This document shows positions 43,648-54,884 of a DNA stretch of 64,000 bases, one piece after another. Both the position numbers and the translations under genes were made by a program. Below the pieces are notes generated by a model, which did not search any database, was not told where the DNA came from, and saw nothing but the letters and a program-made list of their open reading frames with translations. The stretch is taken from the NCBI GenBank assembly GCA_030549495.1, contig JAUIRK010000099.1, forward strand, positions 558,001 to 622,000, in the 5' to 3' direction. The stretch is from Nectonema munidae (lineage: Eukaryota > Nematomorpha > Nectonematoida > Nectonematidae). Each line of letters opens with the position of its first letter. The first letter of the stretch is position 1.

Positions 43648-46600
43648 CTAAAATAATAATGCAGGGATCATTAGTCTAAGACATTGGGACTACTGGTTAC
43701 AGGGGTGCCTCTACCTACACCATTCGATCGCGAATCATCTTTTCGTCGATCACGAATCAATATTCCCTCGATTATGCAAATTTATATCTTTCGTTAATTT
43801 AATGAAATTTAAAAAAATTTCCAAAGAGAGTTTTTGAAAAACTAACAAATCTAACTAAAGAAATGTTACTTGCATTTGCACGAATAGTCTTCGGTGTTAT
43901 GATAATTTGAGAGTACACTTTTTTTCTTCATAGGCTTCAGCGTATCTTTTTGTCTGATGGCTGATGAGTTGAGAGAAGATGAACATTTGTTCGTTGTGTT
44001 TAATTAAAGAATAATAGAAAACAAATACTGATACACTTAGTCAATGTTTTAATTGCGCTGAATTTATAGTCCCGTGTTTCGAAATACTCAAGTTAGATTT
44101 CTTTCACTTGTAAGTTCTTATTCTATTTATGTGAAAAATATCAAATGTTTTCTCTTATAGTTTTCTGGAAAATCTATTAATCCTGAATAATTATAAATCA
44201 CCTATTCTTTCAAAAATTTGGATATGAGGGTAAAAAAAATAAAACTGATCATTAGTGGAAAGAAAATATTTTGGATTAGTTGATGGAAAGTGTTGCAGTT
44301 TAGTGCGTAAGGCCACTCTTCATATGCCAAAAAAGGTAACATTGAAAGACACTTTAAAAGTTTGCATTGGAAATATGAAGAAAAGTAGGCGGACCATTCA
44401 GAAATTTGTTAAGACAAAATTGCAAATGGATTTTTTAAACGACAAAAAATGATGACTAAAGTAATTAGCAAATCACATGCAACAACTGGGCATCCCAATC
44501 CTTTGGCATTTACTGAAATAAAAATACGGCCATTGGAGGCAATCGTGTGAGCCCCTCTTTTATTTGTTTCTTTACTAGCTGGAGTTGCGTTTGTATGATT
44601 AGGAAGAAGTCAAGAATATTAATTTGCTAGTAAGTTGATTTATTACTTATTTAGTTAGCAAGTGATTTAGTTATATTTAGTTTCTTGATAGTAAAAGTTA
44701 CTAACTTATAGCTTCATACTGTTTATTTAAGAAGTAAACATTGGCAAAATATCGAAGATATATTTTTAAATCAAAAATGATATTTATGGCTTAACAACTA
44801 GTTATAACCAAATTTTGGGATTCCGGAGTAACACAAACTCGTGACAAAGTGAACATTTGAAGGAATTTTTTAGTATTTGCACAATGGAAACTGACTGATA
44901 ACAGGACCAAGGTAAAAAAGATGATGAGAGAGTGGCCATGATAAAATGGCAAACGATGCTGATGATACCATCTTTCATGCATATTTTATTAATTTTACTG
45001 AAGTTTCATAGAAAGCATTTATATTTTTGAATGGAAGCATCCAATCAAGCATAGGTAATCCTCGCATCGTAATCTCCAAGGCAAATCAGGTTAGTGCGTG
45101 TGAAATACACTCCTTTCAATGTTGCATATATCACTCAAAATACTGACACTTATTGGAATTTCAGAAGAAAACTCTCAGTATTTCATTTTCGTACAGGCCA
45201 GTAGAAGTTGAAATCCTAAAATAAAGGATACCCTATTATTAATTATTATAACACATTGCAGCATATTGACCTTGCAGACCCATCGCCAGACTCTCAACTA
45301 GAGATGTACGTCAATAGAGACTCAAATTCCATCGCTGTATATGCTGTTACTATTGCAAACATCAGAAATAGAGGCTCTTGGTCTAGAGCCGTTCTGTCAA
45401 ACGTCATTGATAGAAATCCTATTGGTTTTTATTCAATCAAAGAGAGAATCCAAGATGTTCAAAGTTGCAAAAATAAATAATCGCCCGATTAATCGGTAAC
45501 CGGCTAAAGTTATTGTCTACTCTCAACAAAGGGGAACAAAGCTGGACCAATAAAAAGTGTAAAAATGTATGTCTTAACGGAGTTAGAAGGGGTGGAGGTC
45601 ATTGTGGCTGGGCTCAGACCAGTCCCCTTGACACCCCTCATCGACAGGTCTGTTAGCGAATATAGGATACAAAATTGAATTCTCAAATACTAAATTCTGC
45701 AATAAAAAACCCCAATTTATTAACTTTGAAGGAATGGAAACGCGTAAGATTTTAAATCAAGAGATGATGAAATTACACGAAATTCAAGAGCGTTTGCTTT
45801 TTTATTATTGAAAGAAACGTTGATTCATTCATGCTAAAAAGTTTTCCGAACTCTACTTTTTGAGTCAATGTAAGTTTTAATTTTTTATCCTTATCGATTC
45901 ATTGTACAATTAAATTCATATGAGATTTTAGGATTGATAAAGCCAATTCCCAAAAAAATTTTAAAAAAGTATACAAAAATAACAAAAAAAAATCACAACA
46001 AGCTTTGTTATTACAAGAAAGAGTGGGAAAAATATGGACTTTTGATAAATTTTAAATCGTATTAATTTTTTTACCAAATTTTACATTATATCATTCATTT
46101 TTCTATTTTATTTTTTTCATCTCAAGCATAATATTTTGTCAGTGCTTTATTCATTATAACTATTTTATTACCTTTTTGTCAATATTTCAAAATAAGGCGT
46201 ATAAGTATCGATAAGCCAAGTCTTAAAAAATTTTCGTAAAGAAGACAAGCAAAGAGATCTGTCAGACTAAAATGTCCAGCACAAAAAGTATGAGTTATTG
46301 TTAGGCGTAACACCTGACTGAAACGGAGTACGTGGAGAATATCACCCAACATCGTAAACTGGAAATATGAAAATGGAAATCACTAAACTAAGAATCAAAA
46401 ACTCAGATGCTAAGAGCTAAAAATAGAATGCAATTATTAAACCGGATTCCCACTCACTTATAAAAAGGAGGTGCAGATTTTGAAGCGATACCAACACATT
46501 ATGTGAACACATTATGAGTATGGGCGATCTTAAACTGGCAGACAAAACTTGAAAAAAGCTACTAAATGCTTCAGAAGAATATGATGTACCTATTTTTTGG

Positions 46601-47537
46601 ATCGATTTTTGATTCTTTACCCAACCTGGTTGAAGTTTGGTTTGCGAAGAATTTCAAGGAAATGCCAAAGCCTAAACTCGGCTTTAACATCTTACCTTTG
46701 AAAAGTTGATTCAAAGGATTCAGGCTTTGTGAAAAATGCTATTTTCATTAATCTCACGTGAGTTTCTAGCTGATACTATGAAATGAAGCACAGCATGGAA
46801 TACTGATAATAAATAATTAGTCTATCTCAGCGAAAATTTTATTGATTCTTGTAGGTAGCATCCTTCATAAGAAAGAATATAAAAAGTCTATAACGCATCT
46901 ATCCTCGAACAAGGGATAGAGAGAAATTTTGAAGAATAATACAAATTTGAAGGAATCGCTCGCAACCTTCATCAAACGAACACCCCAGATCAGAGCTCAG
47001 CAAACTTTTTCTTGAAAAAGCCAAATTCAAAAGTAGGGTGGTATTTCATAGTGAGGAGGGGCCATCTTTAAAAGAGAAAGGACAGAGGTTTAAAGAAACA
47101 AGCATGGTCTTTTTCGCTAATATTTGATGAAACGTTGAAGTCAAATTTGGAAATAATTTTATTGATTAAAAGTCTTTCAAAACTCGTGAATTGGATTTTT
47201 CAAGAATTAAGACGCTAACTCAAATAAGAAATAGCCAATTCAGTAGTGGGAATAGTTTTTGTTCGTGTACTATCATCTACCATTTTTCCGTCAATCAAAT
47301 TTTTTGAATCAATCATATTAAAGTAAGGGTGAATGAGATTAAATAGGTTTGGAGAGTGACTTTATCTTAGCGGGCCTCATAAAAACCTTTATAAAAGCAA
47401 CCTCTCTACCAAGTCATCAGTAAAGAAAGCAGTGGGGAGGGGGAAGGGAGGGTGGGGCAAAAACTCATTGATACGATTGGTTTTCAAAAAAATGTATTCG
47501 TATTCATTCTAAACAAATTCTATTTAAAATTATGCAA
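43648..47537. other. AT-rich region upstream of Ctr1
   Basis: The Ctr1 promoter is presumably here but shows no clear element. Short ORFs at 44255-44452 and 45256-45480 are noted; only the second looks protein-like. No repeats of known type were seen, apart from a short block near 46550 shared with 21690. Confidence 0.4.
45238..45480 (+). other. ORF or possible exon of unknown function
   Basis: An acceptor-like TTATAACACATTGCAG precedes a 74-codon frame with balanced composition (SPDSQLEMYVNRDSNSIAVY, then NRGSWSRAVLSN and RNPIGFYSIKER). This is less background-like than other ORFs in the region. No family recognised; it could be a terminal exon or a transposon remnant. Confidence 0.3.
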
Positions 47538-47671
47538 TTAACCCTTTGAGGACCAACATTTCGAAGAGGATTCGTCTGCTTTCTTTTTCAATGGAATTTT
47601 ATATATTCAAAGCCGATGATTTTCATTTCTTGGGTCACTGGTGGGTGACCCACTGGTCCTCAAAGGGTTAA
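47538..47671. mobile_element. TTAA-flanked MITE, copy E
   Basis: Perfect TTAA at both ends, with CCCTTTGAGGACCA and GGTCCTCAAAGGG termini. It carries one TTCGTCTGCTTT motif and an extra short palindrome, GGGTCACTGGTGGGTGACCC. It is a subfamily distinct from copies A, C and D. Confidence 0.9.
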
Positions 47672-47870
47672 CTTAACGACTGCTTTTGTTAGAGGAATGC
47701 TAAACTGCCTTTTACGAATATTTCACAATGAGCGTCTCCATATCGACCATCAAAGCGACTTAAGAAAAAAGCTCGGCTTATAGAGGTGGTCGAATTATGC
47801 AATAAAAATGATTATTTTTTTATTTTCATTTAATAGATTCATGGATCTAGTTCCCATTTGTATCTCTTTT

Positions 47871-47894
47871 CTCTTCTTCTTCTTCTTCTTCTTC
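47871..47894 (+). repeat. (TTC)n microsatellite
   Basis: About eight CTT/TTC units. Confidence 0.95.
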
Positions 47895-47949
47895 AAATTT
47901 TAATGATTTCAACTATTAATGAATGTATTAATATTTTATATGAATTAGA

Positions 47950-48445
47950 TGAGACTTATTCGGAGAATGTCTTCGTTATGCTAAATCGGTGATAAAGGGC
48001 GCGATTTATAGAAGGAGAAATGGGAAATAAAGCATTTCGAGTAAAGACTCTGTGCCATCCTGACACAATGAAGGTGACGTTCGCCTTGCCCTCACCCAGC
48101 AGGACGTGCTCTGACGTCGAGGAAATTGTCAAAAACATTCTTTGTGAATTTTTCGCGGCACTCTGAAAACAAAGTTCTTCATTTTCTGGCGCACTGCTCT
48201 TAAGTCCAAAATATTCTCAGCTTCATTAATTGATTCCGCCTTGAAATGCGAGATTTTCTTCCTCCCACTTTTCTATTATTTTCAGCATACCTTGCTTTCA
48301 TCTTTGGTGAGCAATAGAACACCTTTCTACACATGTCAACAATAGGAAAACAGATGTGGTGGTGGACGACGATGGAAACAAAACGATGAGCAAACCCCGA
48401 AAACTCTATTGATGGTGAAATCAACGTATTTAAATCCAGCAAATC
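47950..48445 (-). other. two adjacent uncharacterised ORFs, possible exons
   Basis: ORFs at 48442-48200 and 48138-47956 have higher GC and balanced composition (PSIEFSGFAHRFVSIVV; TSEHVLLGEGKANVTFIVS). A donor-like GCAAG|GTATGC near 48287 and an acceptor-like TTTGTTTTCAG near 48163 lie between them, but joining those two sites does not keep the second ORF's frame. No family recognised. Confidence 0.28.
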
Positions 48446-48852
48446 GGAACAAATGTGGATGTGAAAAAAATTCAGAATAAATTTTTACAATTAATTACAT
48501 GGACGTAAAAAATAAATTTTATACTAAAAGTGCATTCACATATACATGTTGCAGAAAGCGTCTTTTTTAGAATTGCAAAATGAAGCAGGATTCTTCAATA
48601 TGCCTAAAGATTCTTTTATGAAGTGGAAAACTGTGTCACCTTCACTCTGCTCTACACATCATGGATACTAAAAGCAACGAGTGCATCACTGAGAGTAAAA
48701 CTCAAGTGATGTCACAGTGATGATGATGAAGAAGAAGATATTTATTTAAAGAACTGGAAGTTACTGTAAAGTAAAAGTGCATATGTAAAAATGCTATATA
48801 TTATATGCATAAATTATAGTTTAGATTATAATATTAAGCTTAGAGAAGATGT

Positions 48853-48967
48853 AAAGGTAAACGTAGCGTGGGGTGTTTTCATTGAGAAGGCACAATTGCG
48901 TCGCCTGTATCGAGCCCAAGACCTTGAGTTATCAAAACCCAAAATCTAACCAACCTTACTCACGCCC
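48853..48967 (-). mobile_element. tRNA-derived SINE, copy 3 (internally deleted)
   Basis: It has the same blocks as the copy at 16796-16943 in the same orientation, but about 35 bases covering the B box are missing. Confidence 0.75.
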
Positions 48968-51125
48968 AGCTTAGAGACGTAGCATAAGAATAACATTTCT
49001 TTATTTGGGTAAGTTTTTAAATGTTAAGTCTAATTTCTGACTGTCTTTCTTTTACGAGTGAATGTTTTGTATACAAATTCTTAAAAAATTACTGCCAAAA
49101 CACATAAATGACAAAGATGAATATATTTCTTACATCATTTTTCCAAAATCAGATTTTCCAAATTTGTGAATACAGAAGGTCAAATTGCTAATATTTTCTT
49201 GATAGTCTATTATTTGTTTAAGACAATTTTTAAGTCAAAAATTCTTTTTTTTATACTTTCTTATGCTGATCTTTGATTGCCCTGGTAATAATATGCTTAA
49301 AAAATCTATTAAATATTTTATTTTGGTGAAAATTCTCTGAAAAATTGAAAAATTACAACTTGAAAGGACATACTAACTTGGATACAAACGAAGTGAAGTT
49401 GGAAAATTTGGCGCCATTTTCTTTCAACTACATTATAACAATCTTTTAATAATCAAATCAAAATATAGTATAAATTCCTTCGTACCAATAGGAACTTTGA
49501 TTGAAATTTTTATGATTATTGAAAAATAGGTTAAAAATATTTTAACATAAGCAGAATTTTAGAAAACAAAATATTAGGTTTCAAGCATCGAATTCGTTGC
49601 GGGAGTAATTACAGCTGTTATACACTCCTTAAATTTTTGAGATCTCTGATACCGAGCCAAATCCTAAGGCTAATAAAGGCAGTTTTTGTAAATAGGATGA
49701 AAAATATAGATTTCTCCAAAAAAAATTCAACCGATCAAATTTGGGTAGAAAGCAAGAAGGATAACTTTCAAAGTTATCTCCATAATTTATCTCTGCACGA
49801 ATTTGAGATTAATATATATTTTTGGCGAAATCACAGCTTTTCACGGAAATTTCATGACTAAGTGAATTTTCACGGATAATCGGCTTTACCAAACAAAAGC
49901 TAGGAGAAAATACGATGTAAGGAGGTTGCCAACGATGCAGAACGTAGATTTAACATGCGAAAGAGTGTCTTGAGATCAAGACGAGCGAAAGACCTAGAGC
50001 CAACCGAATCTTAAGGTTCATTCGACGAAAATAAATTGTAAAAAAATGAAAAGAAAATGTATTTGACAGAATTTGGAAAGATTCTTACGCTAGCAAGCGA
50101 CAGACTGCCTCAGAATTTGATGAAGCCTAAAGAAGTTCTTTTTGGTTGTTGCAGCGTGAGAGTGACTTTGTAATGAAAGGATCACACGAAGTCACGATAA
50201 GGAATGTGAGAGGAATAAAACGAAAATGCCACTTGCTCCAAGCTAAAACAAGGTTTGGTATGATGATAAATTGCAAGAATAATACTTCACTTTATCTCTG
50301 AGTATTATGAAAAGAGTTGGAGTAGTGTATTGCAAGGAGGAACTATTGCTAGATATGAACGTGAATGCACAACATCTAGAATGCATACAACATATACGAT
50401 ATTTCCTTTCCTTCCAGCTGAAGGCATCTCAGACAAAATTCTTTTCATCTCTCGCAACGAGAGAAGATATAATAAATAGTAGGCTGTAAACGCTACAAAA
50501 ATACGAGTGAAGACTAAAACACACACGAAATGAACAGCATAAGTCTGATCTCAATGATTAAGCATGCGTTTAAATTAAATCTGACTGAGTAAACGTGGGA
50601 AAGATGGAAGCATTTAGAATTTATTTTGCTAGGAGATACAACTTCATTTCTTATCGTCGGATCTAGGGTGCTCTTCAAAAATCCGCTACCAAATAGATTA
50701 CCCAGCTTTAAGTTTGTTATTGGATCAAACTTCGTTGCAACATTTCCGTTAGGATTAGAGAGGGATAAATAAGGACAAATTCATTTTCACATATAAAAAG
50801 TCACTTTTTTTAAGAATCGACAATTTGGGAAAGCCAAACTGATTGTCAAAAACTTTTGAGCATCAGCAAGAACAGATAAACTTTTTTAAGAAATCACCTC
50901 TCTTTCAAATAACAATCTTTCCAGCTTTATCAGTTTTCGTTAAACGCAAAAGCCTTTGAAATCTTCAATTGTTCCTTCCTGAGTTAAGCAAAAAGCTTCG
51001 TTTTTAAAATTCATTTTCAAAAAATGAAGAAGTTAATTTGCTTTTGAGTTCTAACTTCAAATCATGGTTATTTGCATGTGCTTCTACTTTATTATATAAA
51101 GAAACGATATTTCTGACAGATATGC
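48968..51125. other. AT-rich DNA without a recognised gene
   Basis: Weakly protein-like text occurs near 49920-50160 (plus strand) but is broken and matches no family I know. ORFs on both strands at 50305-50526 overlap each other and look like chance. Confidence 0.4.
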
Positions 51126-51353
51126 GTGAAAAAAGTTTATAACAAGTATTAAAATGAAAAAACTGGACACTTTATTGGTGATGCTGCTGACTAGTTTCGG
51201 AGGATAAAATCTTTTCTCGATATATAAATGATAAAATAGTGAAAAGGAGATGTAAATGGGATGAGGATGCATTCTCTTTAATACTCCGAAACTAGTCAGC
51301 AACATCACAAATAATGTGTCCAGTTTTTTTCATTTGTCATAAACTTTTTTCAC
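51126..51353. mobile_element. palindromic foldback element (MITE-like)
   Basis: The left arm 51126-51202 and right arm 51284-51353 are inverted copies (GTGAAAAAAGTTTAT... to ...GACTAGTTTCGGAG) around an 81-base loop. The left arm carries small insertions relative to the right. No target duplication was identified. Confidence 0.85.
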
Positions 51354-51898
51354 TTTATTATATTAGTGCTCGCAGTCTCCCTTAACCTTAAAAGTGTTAT
51401 ACGCGGAAGCATTTCATTTATTATTTGTTAGTCGGTCACTTGGCATAATTCACCATCACCTATCCAAATATACTGCGTAAAATTCCACAAGACTTCTCTA
51501 AGAAAAAGCGCACGTACAAAAACAACCAAGAGGTCAAGCAATGTGGAAATTTCTGGGGGCTTAAGAAATTCCAAATTTTTTTCAAAAAAAAATAATGAAG
51601 AAATTCAGGTTTGGGAGTTTAAATTGAATGATTTAGTTTTGAATTATACTACAGTCAAACATTTTATACTTTTAATCTAAAAATTCGAATTTATTTTACA
51701 CTATAGAAATGGTCTTTTTATTATAACTGCTTATTTAATAAAATGAAACGATTTAAAAAAATAAAGAATCATATATAATTGGTATTATTATTAAACTATG
51801 TTTAATATTTTTTATACAATAAATTTTATTAAGACAAATTACTGTAATTATCGGATTTAAAGTCGATGGCATCAGAAAAAAAGGATTTTCTGAGTAAG
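51354..51898. other. AT-rich DNA, no feature seen
   Basis: No ORF or repeat of note. Confidence 0.4.
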
Positions 51899-51915
51899 GA
51901 TTATGAAGGATTTCG

Positions 51916-52273
51916 TTTTTGATCATGGCATTTTAATTGAAGTCTTTAAAAATTTCTTCAAATAAAAAAATGAAGAAGTCTGGAGACGTAGCCTAGTAAC
52001 CTTTAGTGTTTTAAGTGTTATAGAAAGAAGCAAACTAAGGTGGTATGGCCATGTACTAAGAATGAAAGAAGAGAACATCGTTCGAAAAGCTTTTGATGGG
52101 ACTGTAGTCGGCAAAAGAAAAAGGGGAAGACCTTGCAAGAGATGGAAAGATGCGCTCTTGGAAAAAATACACTCTCTCGGGTTAGAACAAGATAATGCTG
52201 AGGATAGAGGCAAATGGAGGCTCAAGATCATGGCCACCGACCCCCAACTTGGGGACAAGGTGTAGAAGAAGAA
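51916..52273 (+). mobile_element. 5'-truncated LINE insertion with 17-bp target duplications
   Basis: GATTATGAAGGATTTCG occurs at 51899-51915 and 52274-52290, flanking the insert. Inside, the plus strand encodes the end of a LINE reverse transcriptase (RSKLRWYGHVLRMKEENIV, then RGRPCKRWKDALLEKI and DRGKWRL), a stop at 52263-52265 and a short (GAA)n tail. The intact target duplication shows it is an independent insertion and suggests it is younger than the other LINE pieces. Confidence 0.9.
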
Positions 52274-53310
52274 GATTATGAAGGATTTCGATTACTGTAA
52301 AGTGAGAAATTTTCGCAGAGAATTGAAATTCGCAACACAAAAATTCATGAAACTTAATTTCCAGAGTTTTGAGTTTTCTATATAAAATTTTTTATAGCAT
52401 TTAAAATCTTTCGTGCATAAAATTAAAAATCACTCTAATTCCGATACTAAGTACTCGACAAGTTAGAAACAAAACAAAAGTTTTTTAAGCTAACTATCTA
52501 AAATTTTAGAAATGTTTATTTGTGAAATTAATTCGGGCGAATTTCTTTCTGAACCACAATAATTCGCGAAATTAAAGTTCAAAATTAAATTGGAAAAATT
52601 AAAAATTTAAACAAAACTTAAAAAATGCCAAAAATTTGAACAAACTTTGGAAACTCAACACCAAATCAAAGACGATTGAAAATACGGACGTTTTAAACAA
52701 AGTGTGACAAGAAGGAGAAGTTGCCAATTAAGCAAAAGACATGATGTCGATCAGATTTAACAGAGTGAAAAATTAACCTCATCATGTGAGATGTCGTGCA
52801 TCCAAAACTGCAATTCTTAACAAGAATTAAGGTTAATTGTGGTTTTCAAAGCTTTAAACAGTTTTTTTTTTATAATTTTTTGAAATCAATCTTTTTTTAC
52901 AAGAATTATAAAATTTTGGGAAAGAACAAACATTAGGAAAAATTCGAGAATTATTGAATTAAGCTTAAAAGTTCTACATCTATAAATTGTTACATACAAT
53001 TGGATCCAATGCCTATTTTATATAGTATGGTTGACGCTACACCACTGCAAACTTGCGAGCTTGAACTTACGTGTGTCTTTTGAAAAAGAAAAATGACGTA
53101 TTTCACGAGTGCGTTCATTGTGATAACTTGATTGACCTTAACCCACACTTTTGCATAAACAATTCTTATTAATTCATCACGATAATGTCTTATGACGTCA
53201 CACCCCATTCTTTCATTGCAACGCCTTCCAAGCCTATCCATCCTTTTTATAACTTTTTGAACAGCAAAAACGAGAAATATTTCAATTGATACTGAAAAAT
53301 TGATTAGTTA

Positions 53311-53345
53311 TAGTAAAACCTCGATTAGAGAACACTTTGACGGAA
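53311..53345 (+). repeat. lone pogo/Tigger-like terminal sequence
   Basis: TAGTAAAACCTCGATTAGAG resembles Tigger-type termini (CAGTAAAACCTCG...). No matching opposite end was found, so this is a fragment or chance. Confidence 0.3.
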
Positions 53346-54290
53346 GAAGATGCAGTCGTTTGTTCGATACAGAAGGTTTTTACGGCATACACATTTTGGA
53401 AAAGACAAAGCTTTATATTTTTTGAACATGCCCTTAAATTAGTAATATGAAGAAAGCTACAAACAATAACTGCTAGGATCGGTAAATTTTATTTTTTAAC
53501 GCTTTGCTCTGCCATCAACCGACCCCTGCTCTTTCACTGACCCCTGACGTCATGAGGGAAACCCTCTTTCACATTAACTTGAATACAGCGGTAGAATAGG
53601 AAAAGTTAGGAAATAATAGCCCCAGCAAAATAAAGGTGTTTGATGGAGAAACCAAAAAATTTGCTTCCAGAAAAGGCCAAATTATTTAAATGCATTAGCC
53701 TTTCAGGAAACTAAACTACTCAAAGAAGAGAAGAGCTTTTAAAAAACGTAATCCCATGTAACTTGTCCTCCCACATGGACAAGTATCCCTTAAAGAAGCC
53801 TAACACTAGAGTTATATTGATTGAAACAACTACTTAACGACTAATTAACTGATTACTTAATTTACTAACAATCTTTTTGGTCGGAATTAATGATAGTTTT
53901 GCAGATTTTTGCATAATATTTTCATTTTTATGAGAAAAAAATTTTAAAAATTAATTTTCTTTTAAACATGTATATTTAAAACAATTTTCTATATAGAAAA
54001 TATATTTATGCAAAATTTTACACAGAAGAAAAGCTATGAGAGGTTAAAGGTCACATATGTGCATCAACAAACACCTCTGTAGCAACACCACCTGTTTAAC
54101 AGCACCATTTTTCAAAGTCCCGAACTAATTACCATTTGAACAAAACGTTATGGGAAATAGATATATAGCGTAAAAATAATAGCTATGACAAGAGACAACA
54201 TATAGAGTAAATGAACAAATATACCAATCTGGATCCACAAAATACAGGATGGAATGGAATTAAATACAAACGTTTTTTGAACGCAAGCGA

Positions 54291-54333
54291 TGCTCATGAA
54301 CGTGTTACTTAATTATGCTCATGAACGTGTTAT
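54291..54333 (+). repeat. 25-bp tandem duplication
   Basis: TGCTCATGAACGTGTTA starts at 54291 and again at 54316. Confidence 0.95.
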
Positions 54334-54884
54334 TTTAATAATTTGGGGCAACGTAATATATGTATGTATGTCCTCCTATGAGTGCACATTCAAGCACTGC
54401 GCTCGTCGCGTCCTAGTCCGTGAGTAAATAAAACGGATGAGAGAGAAATAAAAAAAATTCTAATTCACACTCATAAATCTGAATCCATGAAGCGAACTTT
54501 GAAAGGACCAGCGAGATCATTAAAAAAGAAGCAAAAATCATCATCTTGGGTTCAAAAATAATACATAAATAAACAATGAAAACAGTGATATCTAATAGAG
54601 TGTTCATCATTATCTTATTTTAATATGAAATTGTGGTGCCAAATATTTTAAAGATTGCCACAAACAACTGATTGTCCATGCTGAATTTAACACTGCCATC
54701 AACAGCCAGTACTATCAACACCTTAGTGTTAAACACATCCCTCTAAGCACCGTGAAAAGGTGCGCACAAACAATATATAAACTTGCGCACTTAACATTAC
54801 TCGTTTAAAGTAAATCTTGCCTTGTCTTAAATGAACCTTTCTTACTACTTCCTTATAGCAATTTACTTTCAACCAAACATTGCT

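Larger units (their letters stand above)
52291..54884. other. AT-rich DNA without a recognised gene
   Basis: It contains a lone Tigger-like terminus near 53312 and a 25-bp duplication at 54291-54333. The ORF at 53241-52990 has balanced composition but no family match. Nothing else was seen. Confidence 0.4.

Noticed and set aside
51126-51353. microRNA precursor
   Set aside because: The arms are about 70-77 bases long, in the manner of a foldback transposon, which is a simpler explanation.
51923-52258. minus-strand ORF of 111 codons
   Set aside because: It is antisense to the LINE fragment, which has a clear sense-strand reading and target duplications.
53311-53345. a full Tigger-like element at 53.3 kb
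   Set aside because: Only one terminus-like sequence was found, without an opposite end, so only a low-confidence fragment is reported.
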